Source: Caulobacter sp. 73W
Lineage (GTDB): Bacteria > Pseudomonadota > Alphaproteobacteria > Caulobacterales > Caulobacteraceae
DNA length: 64,000 nucleotides
Direction: 5' to 3'
NCBI RefSeq assembly: GCF_041021955.1
Contig: NZ_CP158375.1
Coordinates: forward strand, 124,001-188,000
Part shown: positions 1-7,876 of the stretch, one piece after another
How positions within the stretch are numbered: the first letter of the stretch is position 1
How the letters are laid out: every line of letters begins with the position of its first letter
The notes under the pieces: model-generated
Databases searched by the model: none
What the model saw: the letters and a program-made list of their open reading frames with translations, nothing else
Told to the model about the DNA's origin: nothing
Translations under genes and position numbers: made by a program

Positions 1-276
1 TTCGCCGATGCCGATCACCTTGGGGCGCGCCGCAAGATCGATGAGAATCTTTGCCTCAAGTTGTGGATTCTCCTTGGCTTCGTGCGGGTGTGTTCCGACG
101 GTCGCCCAGATGTCGTCATGCGCCATGGCGATAGCGTGCACGGCCTCGAACGACGAGACCTTGTCGCAGATGGTCACCATCATCTCGATGCCGGCGGCGC
201 GGGCCCGGTCGATGACCTCCGCCTGATCCTCGGCGAACTGGGAAGCGTGGAGATTGACGTGACTGTCGATCAGCAT
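1..276 (-). CDS. tatD: TatD-family metal-dependent hydrolase (3' part outside window)
   Basis: Partial gene; the first 92 residues are visible and the C-terminus runs off the left edge. The start is the ATG at 276-274. The N-terminus reads DSHVNLH, close to the VNL..SQF start of E. coli TatD, followed by ASQF. The motif GTHPHEAKE near residue 62 and the GIGE motif at the window edge, which supplies a metal-ligand glutamate in the family, are both present. TatD proteins are TIM-barrel nucleases or amidohydrolase-like enzymes of the cytoplasm. It starts 15 bases after holB ends and is the last gene visible in a minus-strand operon rlpA-tmk-holB-tatD. Many bacteria have metG between holB and tatD; none is present here. 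The family call is firm; the exact substrate is unknown. Confidence 0.85.
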   Translation of the reverse strand, partial: MLIDSHVNLHASQFAEDQAEVIDRARAAGIEMMVTICDKVSSFEAVHAIAMAHDDIWATVGTHPHEAKENPQLEAKILIDLAARPKVIGIGE

Positions 277-291
277 ATCGGCGCAAACAAC

Positions 292-1296
292 TCAGAAAGC
301 TCGAATTTTGGCGGCCGCGCGTAGGTCGCGCACCGCCGAGAAGAAAGCATCGGCCCGATCAAGGTTCACCGCCTCGACCCGATCCGGCATGGCGACCAGC
401 CGATCCCAGGCGGCGGCCCAACCATCGAGGCCAAAGCCCCGCCCCTCCGCCGCCTCACGGGCGGTGAAGATGTGAATCCGCTCGGCCAGGCGGTCGATCA
501 CAGCCCGAAAGCGCTGCATGCCCTCTGCGCCCCGGAAGGTGTCCGCCAGGGCCAAAAGGGCGGCCTCGTCGGCGGCCGGCAAGGACATCAGGATTTCGCG
601 CGCCGCGTCGTCCGCGGCCAAGGCGCCGTTGGCGGCCAACTGCAGCGCCATGCCTGGTGCGCCCTTGGCCATGCGGGCCAGCCGCAGGGCGTTCTCGCCC
701 TCGGCGGCGCCGGCTTGCTCAAGCATTTCCACGGCCATGGCTTCGGAGCCTGACGACATCACCAGCCGACGGCAGCGCGAGCGGATGGTCGGCAGCAGTT
801 TGCCCGGCGAGTGGGAGATCAAAAAGAGCACGCCGCGCCCTTGAGGCTCTTCAAGAGTTTTCAATAAGGCATTGGCGGCGTTGACATTCAGGTCGTCGGC
901 GGCGTCGATGATCGCCACCCGATAGGGCGAGATCGCCGGCGCCTTGGCGAAGAACTCCGGCAGGCGGCGCGCCTCCTCGACGGGGATCACCTTGCGCGGC
1001 TTTCCGTCCTCGCCGATGCGCTCCAGCACGGTCAGGTCGGGGTGAGACCGCGCGCTGATCTGTCGGCTCACCGGGTCTTGGTGGTCCGATCCGATGCCCC
1101 CGCCCAAGGGCCTCGCGCCCATCAGCCGCCGCGCCGCCCGGTAGGCGAAGGTCGCCTTGCCCACGCCTTCAGGGCCGGTCAGCAGCCAGGCGTGGTGCAG
1201 GCGGCCACGATCGATGGCGTCTGCGAAGGCGGCCTCGGCCGTCTCCTGGCCCCTGAGGCCGAAGACGTCGCGCGGATGGGGCGGCTCGTAGGCCAT
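292..1296 (-). CDS. holB: DNA polymerase III delta-prime subunit
   Basis: Encodes 334 residues of the clamp-loader subunit that helps load the beta sliding clamp during replication. An AAA+ fold is indicated by the P-loop-like GPEGVGKAT at residues 41-49, by the ALLKTLEEP segment after the Walker B region, and by the SRCRRL sensor motif (SRC) that contributes to the ATP site of the neighbouring subunit. The cysteines of the small zinc module known from E. coli delta-prime are absent: the segment after the P-loop has none. The ATG overlaps the tmk stop codon by one base (TGATG), implying translational coupling. tmk-holB is a widely conserved pair, which supports the assignment. Confidence 0.93.
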   Translation of the reverse strand: MAYEPPHPRDVFGLRGQETAEAAFADAIDRGRLHHAWLLTGPEGVGKATFAYRAARRLMGARPLGGGIGSDHQDPVSRQISARSHPDLTVLERIGEDGKPRKVIPVEEARRLPEFFAKAPAISPYRVAIIDAADDLNVNAANALLKTLEEPQGRGVLFLISHSPGKLLPTIRSRCRRLVMSSGSEAMAVEMLEQAGAAEGENALRLARMAKGAPGMALQLAANGALAADDAAREILMSLPAADEAALLALADTFRGAEGMQRFRAVIDRLAERIHIFTAREAAEGRGFGLDGWAAAWDRLVAMPDRVEAVNLDRADAFFSAVRDLRAAAKIRAF

Positions 1297-1928
1297 CAGC
1301 CCACCTTCAGCCGCGGCTCCACCGCAGCCCAGATGTCGGTCTCGACCTGTTCGATCGACTGGTCCGCCGGCACGATGACGCAGCGGTCCGGCTCGCGCGC
1401 GGCGATGGCCAGGAAAGCGGCGCGCAGCCGCTGATGGAACGCCTCGCCCTTGGATTCAAAGCGCGCTTCGCCGCCGCCACGGCTGGCCGCCCGCGCCAGC
1501 CCCTTTTCCACCGGCAGGTCGAGGATCAGCGTCAGGCCGGGCCAGTCGTCGCCGACCACGTATCGCTCCATGGCCTCGATCAGGCCAGGATCAGCGTCCC
1601 CGCCCGCGCCCTGATAGGCCCGCGTGGAGTCGGCGAAACGGTCGCAAAGAACGATCTTGCCGTCAGCCAGGGCCGGCCGCACCACGCGCTCCAGATGATC
1701 GCGACGCGCGGCGTACATAAGCAGGGTCTCGGTCGTGGCCGACCATTTCTCGGCGGCGCCGTTCAGCAGCAGGTCGCGGATCGCCTCGGCCCCATCGGAG
1801 CCGCCCGGCTCACGGGTGAGCATCACCTCGCGCCCAAGCCCGCGCAGGCGTTCGGCCAGCCGACGGATCTGGGTCGATTTCCCAGCCCCCTCGCCGCCCT
1901 CGAATGTGATGAAGATGCCGGTCGCCAC
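1296..1928 (-). CDS. tmk: Thymidylate kinase
   Basis: Encodes 210 residues, the usual length for bacterial dTMP kinase, which converts dTMP to dTDP in the cytoplasm. The P-loop is at residues 11-19 (GGEGAGKST), followed by the TREPGG motif near residue 40 and DRFADSTRAYQG near residue 100, which binds dTMP. The start is a GTG at 1928-1926; no better in-frame ATG precedes the conserved FITFEGG strand. It sits 39 bases downstream of rlpA and overlaps holB by one base. Confidence 0.95.
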   Translation of the reverse strand: MATGIFITFEGGEGAGKSTQIRRLAERLRGLGREVMLTREPGGSDGAEAIRDLLLNGAAEKWSATTETLLMYAARRDHLERVVRPALADGKIVLCDRFADSTRAYQGAGGDADPGLIEAMERYVVGDDWPGLTLILDLPVEKGLARAASRGGGEARFESKGEAFHQRLRAAFLAIAAREPDRCVIVPADQSIEQVETDIWAAVEPRLKVG

Positions 1929-1967
1929 GCCCGTTCAATCGACTGGAACGGGCCTGTTGTCCAGAAC

Positions 1968-2987
1968 CTAGAAGGGCCGGAGCACCGTGGCGTCGGGAAA
2001 GCCGAAGGCCGCAGCGGCGTCGCGCAGCTCCAGAGCCGCGCTCTCGTCAGGCGCTGGGCCCATGACCACCCGGTATAGGGTGATCCCGCCGCGGTCGGTC
2101 GGTTCGATCACCGCCAGCCCGGCCTCGGACAGCAGTTGCACCGCCCGCTCGGCGTTGGCGCGGCTGGAGAACGCGCCTGCCTGCACCCGATAGGCGTTCG
2201 AGGCGCGCGCCCCCGCGACCGGGAGCGTGTAGCTGGGCGCCGAATAGCTGGGCGCTGAGTAGCTCGGGGTCGAATAGGCCGGCGCCCCGCCGATCGGCGG
2301 CAAGGATGCGGACTGAACCGGCGTGCGCGCCGGCGGAACATAGGGCGCCGGCTCAAAGGCGGGCGGCGGCGGGGCTGCGGCGACCATCACCGGGCGCGGC
2401 TCGGAGGCCTTGACGTAGCGCTTGGGTTGGTCGAACGGCGTCGGCTTGCCGGCCGGCCCTACATAGCGGACCCGTACGCGCGCCACGCCGGCGTTCTTGA
2501 AGCCCAGCTCGTCGGCGGCCGCCTTGGAAAGGTCGATGATGCGGTCGCCGATGAAGGGGCCACGGTCATTGACCCGCACGCGCATGGAGCGGCCGTTGTC
2601 GAGGTTCTTGACCTCCACGATCGACGGCAGCGGCAGCGTCTTGTGCGCCGCCGAGGGCAGGTCCATGTCGAAGACCTCGCCATTGGCGGTGTAGCGGTTG
2701 TGGAACTGTTCGCCGTACCAGGAGCCGATGCCCGTCTGGTCGTAATTTGGCTGTTCGGCCGGATAGTACCAGACGCCCCTCACCTTGTAGGGCTTCATGG
2801 TCCCACGCAGCGGGTTTCCGTCCTTGTCCTTCCAGGCCCGATCAGACGGCGGCGACTTGCTCGACAGCGTCGGGCCGTTCTTGGTCGGCATGGGCGTGGC
2901 GCAGGCAGCCAGCCCCGCCGTCGCCAGCAGCAGGGCGGTCAAGGTGCGCACGGATCCGAATGGAGAGCGGGCGATCATGCCCGTCAT
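1968..2987 (-). CDS. rlpA: RlpA-like septal lytic transglycosylase lipoprotein with SPOR domain
   Basis: Encodes 339 residues. The N-terminus is a lipoprotein signal with lipobox LAAC and Cys29 as the acylation site, so the protein should be anchored in the outer membrane. Residues about 85-175 form a double-psi beta-barrel with the RlpA signature GIGSWYGEQFHNRYTANGE and VNDRGPF. A proline-rich linker follows, with tandem SYSAP-type repeats near residue 240. Residues about 262-339 are a SPOR domain (YRVQAGAFSSRANAERA) that targets denuded glycan strands at the septum. It is the first gene of the rlpA-tmk-holB-tatD group. Start could also be the ATG three codons downstream; neither has a strong ribosome site. 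Confidence 0.92.
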   Translation of the reverse strand: MTGMIARSPFGSVRTLTALLLATAGLAACATPMPTKNGPTLSSKSPPSDRAWKDKDGNPLRGTMKPYKVRGVWYYPAEQPNYDQTGIGSWYGEQFHNRYTANGEVFDMDLPSAAHKTLPLPSIVEVKNLDNGRSMRVRVNDRGPFIGDRIIDLSKAAADELGFKNAGVARVRVRYVGPAGKPTPFDQPKRYVKASEPRPVMVAAAPPPPAFEPAPYVPPARTPVQSASLPPIGGAPAYSTPSYSAPSYSAPSYTLPVAGARASNAYRVQAGAFSSRANAERAVQLLSEAGLAVIEPTDRGGITLYRVVMGPAPDESAALELRDAAAAFGFPDATVLRPF

Positions 2988-3083
2988 GGTGAATCAAAGG
3001 TTTTTATGAGGGGTTAAGGCGCTCGACCGCTTCAAGCCGCTGGAGCCACCCGCGCCGCCCTGATATAGGCCCCGTTCTCTTGG

Positions 3084-3173
3084 GGACAGGTGGCCGAGTG
3101 GTTTAAGGCAGCGGTCTTGAAAACCGCCGTAGGTGGAAGCCTACCGTGGGTTCGAATCCCACCCTGTCCGCCA
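3084..3173 (+). tRNA. tRNA-Ser (anticodon UGA)
   Basis: A 90-base cloverleaf with an encoded CCA end. The acceptor stem pairs ggacagg (3084-3090) with cctgtcc (3163-3169), G3170 is the discriminator base and CCA is 3171-3173. The D arm begins ggccgagtggtttaaggc, the anticodon stem gcggt/accgc encloses the loop cttgaaa, giving anticodon TGA, and the T arm carries ggttcgaatcc. A long variable arm (gtaggtggaagcctac) is typical of class II serine tRNAs. Confidence 0.97.
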
Positions 3174-3212
3174 TGTGCGGCGTTTTATAGCCCGGACACA
3201 TACGTGACGGTT

Positions 3213-3395
3213 TGTACCTAAGACATGGGTGACAATCTCGGGCCGAACGGATCGCCCAGGGGTTGCAAGGTCTTCTGGTCCAAATCGACGTAGCCCAGAT
3301 CGTAAGCGGCGGCTTTTCCTGAATGCTGCGACGCACTCTGAAGATCGTTCGGATTATCAACGTAGCGCCGGATTTTATTCAACGATCTCGCTAAG
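3213..3395 (-). pseudogene. Remnant of an IS481-like transposase C-terminus beside tRNA-Ser
   Basis: Read on the minus strand, a frame open from about 3395 to a TAG at 3220-3218 ends in YDLGYVDLDQKTLQPL followed by GDPFGPRLSPMS. This resembles the C-terminal tail of one group of IS481-like integrase-fold transposases. The segment 3213-3234 (TGTACCTAAGACATGGGTGACA) looks like a terminal inverted repeat beginning with TGT. No start codon, no catalytic domain and no second end are present, so only the 3' tip survives. It lies 40 bases after the tRNA CCA. The match is from memory of family tails, not a search. The rest of the 363-base gap before the next gene (to 3536) shows only the ribosome site of that gene. 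Confidence 0.45.
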
Positions 3396-3536
3396 AATGG
3401 CGGTTTACATTCGGCGGCCCCTGCGTCCTCCTACTGATGTTTGTTCGAGGATGATCCGCCCGCGCAGCTGTTTGCGTGACGCGTCCCTCGACACCGGCGC
3501 CTGGAGGCGGCGGAGTACAAGACTAGGGGGAATTCA

Positions 3537-5051
3537 ATGAAGATGCTTTTGGCTGCCGCCGTATCGGCGCTGGTGCTCGGCGCGCCTGCCTTCGCTCAGG
3601 ACGGACCCAAGTCCGAGGCGGCCGCTGAGCGCCGGGCCGACGGCATTCCGGCCCCGGTCGTCTCCGTCACCAAGCACACCGGCACCTTCGGCGGCGTGAA
3701 GGTCTCGTACCGCGCCATCGCCGGCGAGACCTATCTGAAGGACAAGGAAGGCAAGCCGCTCGCGGCGATCACCTCCTACAGCTACATCAAAGAAGGTCCG
3801 ACCGACCCCAACCGTCCGGTGACCTTCCTGTGGAACGGCGGCCCAGGTTCGGGTTCGGTCTGGCTGCACATGGGCGCCTTTGGTCCCAAGCGCGTGGTCG
3901 TGCCCTCGGACGCCAAGGACGATGGCGCCCCGCCCTTCCCGATCATCGACAACCCCGACTCGCTGCTCGACGTCACCGACATCGTGTTCATCGACCCCGT
4001 GGGCACCGGCTTCAGCCGCGCCCTGGGCAAGACCGACCCGGCCAATTACTGGGGCGTGACCAAGGACGCCAAGTCCATGGCCGAGTTCATCCGTCTTTGG
4101 CTGAACGAGCATGGCCGCTGGAATGCGCCCAAGTTCATCGGCGGCGAAAGCTACGGCACCACCCGTTCGGCCGCGGTGATCAACGAACTGGAAGGCAGCT
4201 ATACGGACGTCTCGATCAACGGCATCCTGCTGATCTCGTCGATCCTCGACTTCAGCCAGGCCGCCGACTCTCCGGGCAACGAGCTGGGCTTCGTCACCAA
4301 CCTGCCGTCCATGGCGGCCACCGCCTGGTATCATAATAAGGTCGCCGACAAGCCGGCCACGGTCGAGGCGTTCGTCGCCGAAGCCCGCGCCTTCGCCATC
4401 GGCCCGTACGCGTCGGCCCTGCTGAAGGGCAACTCGCTGACCGCCGAAGAGCGGGCCGCGGTCCTGCCGCAGCTGTCGCGCTTCACGGGCGTTTCGCAGG
4501 CCTATCTGAGCAACGCCAACCTGCGCCTGTCGCCCAGCCGCTTCTACAAGGAGCTGCTGCGTGATCGGGGTCTGACCATCGGGCGTCTGGACACCCGCTA
4601 CACCGGCGTTGACTACGACAACGCCGGCGACCGCCCCGACAACGATCCCAGCTTCTACGGCATCGACGGCGCCTATACCGCCGCGATGAACGCCTATTCG
4701 CGCGAAACGCTGAAGTACTCGCCCGACGTCGTCTATTCGTCGATTGGCTCCACGGGCAACTGGGACTGGAACATCGGCGGTCCGCGCGGCGGTTCGGGCT
4801 ACCTGAACGTCGCGCCGTACATCGGCAAGGCTCTGCGTGAGAACAGCGGCCTGCGGGTGTGGGTCGGCCAGGGCTACTACGACTTCGCCACCCCGTTCTT
4901 CGGGGCGGAGTACTCGCTGAACCGCCCGGGCATCCCGACCGACGGCCGCATCAAGTGGGACTACTACCACGCCGGCCACATGATGTACGTGCGTGAGGAC
5001 GACCTGAAGAAGCTGTCAAACGACATCCGCACCTTCATCCGCGCCCGTTAA
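3537..5051 (+). CDS. Secreted S10-family serine carboxypeptidase
   Basis: Encodes 504 residues with a Sec signal peptide (residues 1-20, ending AFA). The alpha/beta-hydrolase fold of S10 carboxypeptidases is indicated by WNGGPGSGSVWL, which forms the oxyanion region, by DPVGTGFS, and by the nucleophile elbow GGESYGTT with Ser205. Asp449 (GYYDFATP) and His481 (YYHAGHMMYV) complete the triad. It should remove C-terminal residues from peptides in the periplasm or outside the cell. An AGGGGGAA ribosome site lies about six bases before the ATG. The gene stands alone, with a hairpin terminator downstream. Confidence 0.92.
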   Translation: MKMLLAAAVSALVLGAPAFAQDGPKSEAAAERRADGIPAPVVSVTKHTGTFGGVKVSYRAIAGETYLKDKEGKPLAAITSYSYIKEGPTDPNRPVTFLWNGGPGSGSVWLHMGAFGPKRVVVPSDAKDDGAPPFPIIDNPDSLLDVTDIVFIDPVGTGFSRALGKTDPANYWGVTKDAKSMAEFIRLWLNEHGRWNAPKFIGGESYGTTRSAAVINELEGSYTDVSINGILLISSILDFSQAADSPGNELGFVTNLPSMAATAWYHNKVADKPATVEAFVAEARAFAIGPYASALLKGNSLTAEERAAVLPQLSRFTGVSQAYLSNANLRLSPSRFYKELLRDRGLTIGRLDTRYTGVDYDNAGDRPDNDPSFYGIDGAYTAAMNAYSRETLKYSPDVVYSSIGSTGNWDWNIGGPRGGSGYLNVAPYIGKALRENSGLRVWVGQGYYDFATPFFGAEYSLNRPGIPTDGRIKWDYYHAGHMMYVREDDLKKLSNDIRTFIRAR

Positions 5052-5106
5052 GCGCACCAGGACGGCGCTCCCGCCCTCAGCCGGGGCGCCGCTCACGGAC
5101 AAATGC

Positions 5107-5138
5107 GCGATCCGATCTGTCCGGTCGGATCGCGTTTT
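5107..5138 (+). terminator. Rho-independent terminator after the S10 peptidase
   Basis: A perfect nine-base-pair stem gcgatccga (5107-5115) / tcggatcgc (5125-5133) encloses a nine-base loop and is followed by GTTTT (5134-5138). It lies 56 bases after the peptidase stop and faces a minus-strand gene, so it may serve both. Confidence 0.8.
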
Positions 5139-5169
5139 GCGTTCTGGCGCTGGTGCTCTTAAGCGGTTT

Positions 5170-5484
5170 CTACCAGACGCGAAGGCGCTTGCCGGTAGCG
5201 TAGATGACCACGCTGGAGGCGACCACCAGGGCTGCCGCGCCCAGGAACTTCAGGGCCGTCCTGTCCTTGGCGCCGATCTCGACGCCGCCCATCGGTGGGT
5301 GGTAGGCCACGTCCATCGGCGGCGTCATGTCGGTGATCGCCGCTTCCTGCCGCTGCCAGGGGAGCTTCTTGGCTTTGTCCAGGGTGCGCCAGACGTACTC
5401 GTGCACGTAACCCGTCTTGGCCACGATCTCGGCGGCGGTCATGCCTTCGTCGGAAAGGCGGCGAATGACGGCGGCTTTACTCAT
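5170..5484 (-). CDS. Small helix-turn-helix protein with C-terminal membrane segment
   Basis: Encodes 104 residues. Residues 1-35 look like a compact helix-turn-helix (VIRRLSDEGMTAAEIVAKTG, then EYVWRTL), of the type seen in resolvase-like or MarR-like DNA-binding segments. A hydrophilic middle of about 45 residues follows, then one hydrophobic stretch at about residues 78-97 (ALKFLGAAALVVASSVVIYA) and a short basic tail, suggesting a single transmembrane helix. I do not recognise a named family. The arrangement suggests a membrane-tethered regulator, but the HTH could also be a protein-protein module. It is monocistronic and faces the S10 peptidase gene. Confidence 0.65.
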   Translation of the reverse strand: MSKAAVIRRLSDEGMTAAEIVAKTGYVHEYVWRTLDKAKKLPWQRQEAAITDMTPPMDVAYHPPMGGVEIGAKDRTALKFLGAAALVVASSVVIYATGKRLRVW

Positions 5485-5555
5485 CTACTCGAACCTCTGA
5501 AGCTGCAGCGGCATCTTAGCGGCCTTGCCTAGGTCGCGGCTATGTTCGAATTGCG

Positions 5556-5945
5556 TCAAGGCTCGTGATCGTCGCCCCGCCCGGCGCCGATGGGGTCCGG
5601 CTGAAACGAAAGCCCCTCTTCCGGCCGCTCGCTTTCGCGCTTCAGGCGGCTAAGCATGGAGGAGGCGTAGGCCGCATACGGCCCGATCCAGCGTTCGTGA
5701 ATCGCATGGACCGGCAGGGCGTCCAGGTGGTTCCAGCGCTTGCGTCCGCGTCGCTCGACCACCACCAGGCCGGCCGCCTCCAGCACCTTCAGATGCTGCA
5801 TCACCGTGCACCGATCAAGCTCGGGAGTCAGGTCGCACAGCATGCCCGTCGTGCGCGGCCCAGCCTTCAAGGCGTCGAGAATCCGCCGCCTGGCGCGATG
5901 CCCCAGGGCCTTGAAAAGCAGGTCGTCCTCGTCGTCGATTGACAT
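5556..5945 (-). CDS. ArsR-family transcriptional repressor
   Basis: Encodes 129 residues from the ATG at 5945. A winged-helix ArsR domain spans residues about 5-90: FKALGHRARRRILDAL, then LTPELDRCTVMQHLKVLEAAGLV as the recognition helix region and ERRGRKRWNHL as the wing. A start six codons upstream (ATG at 5963) is also possible. No metal-binding cysteine motif of the ArsR ELCVC type is seen, so it is unlikely to sense metals. It is divergent from an SRPBCC gene, a pairing common for ArsR regulators of this subgroup. An inverted repeat overlaps its start codon, consistent with autorepression. The open frame continues upstream through the divergent gene, but that part is antisense shadow. Confidence 0.88.
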   Translation of the reverse strand: MSIDDEDDLLFKALGHRARRRILDALKAGPRTTGMLCDLTPELDRCTVMQHLKVLEAAGLVVVERRGRKRWNHLDALPVHAIHERWIGPYAAYASSMLSRLKRESERPEEGLSFQPDPIGAGRGDDHEP

Positions 5946-5963
5946 GTTATATTTTAATAACAT
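5944..5963. promoter_or_regulatory. Operator-like inverted repeat between arsR-type gene and SRPBCC gene
   Basis: ATGTTAT (5944-5950) and ATAACAT (5957-5963) form a perfect seven-base inverted repeat around an AT-rich six-base spacer. In this GC-rich DNA it stands out. It overlaps the start codon of the ArsR-type gene and lies 33 bases before the SRPBCC gene start, so a bound dimer could repress both. Confidence 0.7.
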
Positions 5964-5996
5964 GATGTCGCTCACAGTCACAAGAGGAGCGAGACG

Positions 5997-6464
5997 ATGG
6001 AGCCGAAGTTCACGGTCAGCGGTCGGATCTCCAAACCCGTCGGCGAGGTCTTCGAGGCCGTCGTCAATCCCGACCGCCTCTCCTGCTTCTTCACGACCGG
6101 CGGGGCCAAGGGGCGGCTGGAGACGGGCGCGGTCGTCACCTGGGACTTCCATGACTTCCCCGGCGCGTTTCCCGTGCATGTGATCGAGGTCGACAAGGAC
6201 AAGCGTATCGTCCTTCGCTGGGACGGCGCCGAGAACGCCGTCGAACCGGACGCCTCGGGCGCCAGCTTGACGACCGTGACCATGACCTTCGAGTCGTTGG
6301 ACGACGGCCGCACCCTGGTGCGCATCGCCGAGGAAGGCTGGGCCCAGACCAAGGAAGGCGTCGAGGCGTCCTATGGCAACTGCCAGGGGTGGACCGGCAT
6401 GCTCTGCGCCATGAAGGTCTGGCTGGAGCACGGCCTCAACCTGCGCGACGGCTTTTACAAGTAG
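5997..6464 (+). CDS. SRPBCC (AHSA1-like) domain protein
   Basis: Encodes 155 residues of a START/Bet v 1-type fold. Family hallmarks are the N-terminal strand-helix (ISKPVGEVFEAVVNPDRLSCFF), the central WDFHDFPGAF strand, and the C-terminal GWTGMLCAMKVWLEHGLNLR helix that closes the ligand cavity. No catalytic residues are predictable; the family binds small hydrophobic ligands or acts in stress responses. An AGAGGAGCGAG ribosome site precedes the ATG. It is divergent from the ArsR-type repressor and probably controlled by it. Its stop overlaps the next, convergent gene by ten bases. Confidence 0.85.
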   Translation: MEPKFTVSGRISKPVGEVFEAVVNPDRLSCFFTTGGAKGRLETGAVVTWDFHDFPGAFPVHVIEVDKDKRIVLRWDGAENAVEPDASGASLTTVTMTFESLDDGRTLVRIAEEGWAQTKEGVEASYGNCQGWTGMLCAMKVWLEHGLNLRDGFYK

Positions 6465-6865
6465 CCGGCCTTGCGATCACGCACGACCGCCCAGGCGGTC
6501 AGCAGGCCGCCGATGACGGCCGGCATGGTCACGGCGGGGAAGTCGCGCAGCAGGACCGATGGGCCGCAGATGCCCGCCGCCACTTCCCAAAAGTGGAACA
6601 ACGCGTGCCCCGCCAGCCAGAGGCTCGACGCGCCCCACAAGATCACCCGGCGCCGGGGCATGCCTACGCCAGTCAGATACGCTCCGCCGACCAGCAGGAA
6701 GATCAGGCCGATGTCTCGCAGGAAGTGCTGGTTGAACGGCCCGGTCGTGGTGACCCCAGGAATGGCGAAATACCAGTCTAGCGGCGCAACCAGCATGAAC
6801 ACGCCGTTCGCGCCGAGACCGACGCCCATGACAGCTGCGACGCTCAAGACAGCCTTTGTCGACAT
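6455..6865 (-). CDS. Small integral membrane protein, function unknown
   Basis: Encodes 136 residues from the ATG at 6865, chosen because GGAGGG lies six bases upstream; the longer frame to 7000 would run into the divergent gene. Four hydrophobic segments are visible: VLSVAAVMGVGLGANGVFML, IGLIFLLVGGAYLTG, VILWGASSLWLAGHALFHFW and MPAVIGGLLTAWAVV. Aromatic and histidine residues in the third helix (HALFHFWE) might bind a cofactor, but this is speculation. No family name is claimed. It overlaps the convergent SRPBCC gene. Confidence 0.75.
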   Translation of the reverse strand: MSTKAVLSVAAVMGVGLGANGVFMLVAPLDWYFAIPGVTTTGPFNQHFLRDIGLIFLLVGGAYLTGVGMPRRRVILWGASSLWLAGHALFHFWEVAAGICGPSVLLRDFPAVTMPAVIGGLLTAWAVVRDRKAGYL

Positions 6866-6984
6866 CAAACCCTCCATCTTCGAGACCGACGATCGGTCCT
6901 TCACGAACAGGACGAGGCAGGGGACGTCCGTGTGACATGGCGCATCGGATCGACGTCGAAACAGGCCTGGGCTAGAGCGTTCTG

Positions 6985-7770
6985 ATGGCTTTCGCCGCAC
7001 TCTCGCCCCGCCTTATCGCCGCCGGCCTCGGCGCCTGGATGCTGGCCGCTTTGGTCAGCGCGGGACAGGCTTACGTCTTCGCGGATTTCTCGGGGCGTCC
7101 GCAGTCGTGGTGGCCGACACTGGCCTACACCCTGGCGATCTTCTCCATCTGGGCGCTGATCTCGCCGGCCTTGCTGGCGGGGCTTTCACGCATCTGGCGG
7201 ATCGAGCGGCTGACCCTGCGCATCGCCGCCCTGATGCTCGGCGCGCCGCTCGCCATGGCGGCTCACGTCCTGGTCTTCTCGGTCGCCTTCCATCCGATCT
7301 ATGGCCAGGGTCGTTCGATCATCGGCATGATGACGCCGGTCCTGGCCGCCAACCTTGACACGGCGGCCCTCGCCTACGGCCTGTTGATCGCTGGAACCTG
7401 GCTGCAAGCTCGCCGCACAAACCCGGCGCCTGCCGAACCCGTCGCCGAAGGGCTGTGGATTCGCGACGGCGGATCGACGCGCTTCATCGCCTATGGCGAG
7501 ATCGACTGGATCGCCGCCGCCGGGGACTATGCGGAGATCCACGCCGGCTCCGGCAGCCGCCTGACCGACCAGTCGCTGACCACCCTGTCGCGGACCCTGC
7601 CCCAGGCCCAGTTCGCCCGCATCCACCGCAGCGCCATTGTCCGCCTCGACCGCGTGCGCCACGTCCAGGGTGTTGGCAGGGGCGACGCGGAGGTGGAGCT
7701 GCGCGACGGTCGCCGCCTGCGTCTCAGCCGCCGGTTCCGCGGCGCCTTGGCTGGGCGCCTGCCAGTCTAG
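6985..7770 (+). CDS. Membrane-anchored LytTR DNA-binding regulator
   Basis: Encodes 261 residues. The N-terminal half (about residues 1-140) has four hydrophobic segments, including LIAAGLGAWMLAALVSAGQA and ALMLGAPLAMAAHVLVFSVA. Residues about 155-258 form a LytTR domain: LWIRDGGSTRFI, IDWIAAAGDYAEIHAG, FARIHRSAIVRLDRV and the final VELRDGRRLRLSRRFRG. LytTR domains bind direct repeats with beta-strand contacts and act as transcription factors, here tethered to the inner membrane. No separate kinase is next to it. Target genes are unknown; its own promoter region and the following secreted-protein gene are candidates. Confidence 0.87.
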   Translation: MAFAALSPRLIAAGLGAWMLAALVSAGQAYVFADFSGRPQSWWPTLAYTLAIFSIWALISPALLAGLSRIWRIERLTLRIAALMLGAPLAMAAHVLVFSVAFHPIYGQGRSIIGMMTPVLAANLDTAALAYGLLIAGTWLQARRTNPAPAEPVAEGLWIRDGGSTRFIAYGEIDWIAAAGDYAEIHAGSGSRLTDQSLTTLSRTLPQAQFARIHRSAIVRLDRVRHVQGVGRGDAEVELRDGRRLRLSRRFRGALAGRLPV

Positions 7771-7876
7771 CCCCGACCCTGACCCGCTCGCCGCCGCTGC
7801 GGTCCCGCTGGGCGATCCAAGCTTCCACGGTGTCGCCAGCTCGCCGACTACGACCTCCCACATCAGGAGGTCCGCC

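Noticed and set aside
2220..2290. Short tandem repeat (gaatagctgggcgctgagtag-like) as CRISPR or VNTR
   Set aside because: It encodes the SYSAP-like linker repeats of RlpA; only three short degenerate units with no spacers.
3534..4979. 481-codon frame antisense to the S10 peptidase
   Set aside because: Antisense shadow; the plus-strand gene has signal peptide and full catalytic triad.
5556..6431. Longer ArsR-type protein reaching 6431
   Set aside because: The upstream part is antisense to the SRPBCC gene; ArsR domain starts at 5945 and an operator lies there.
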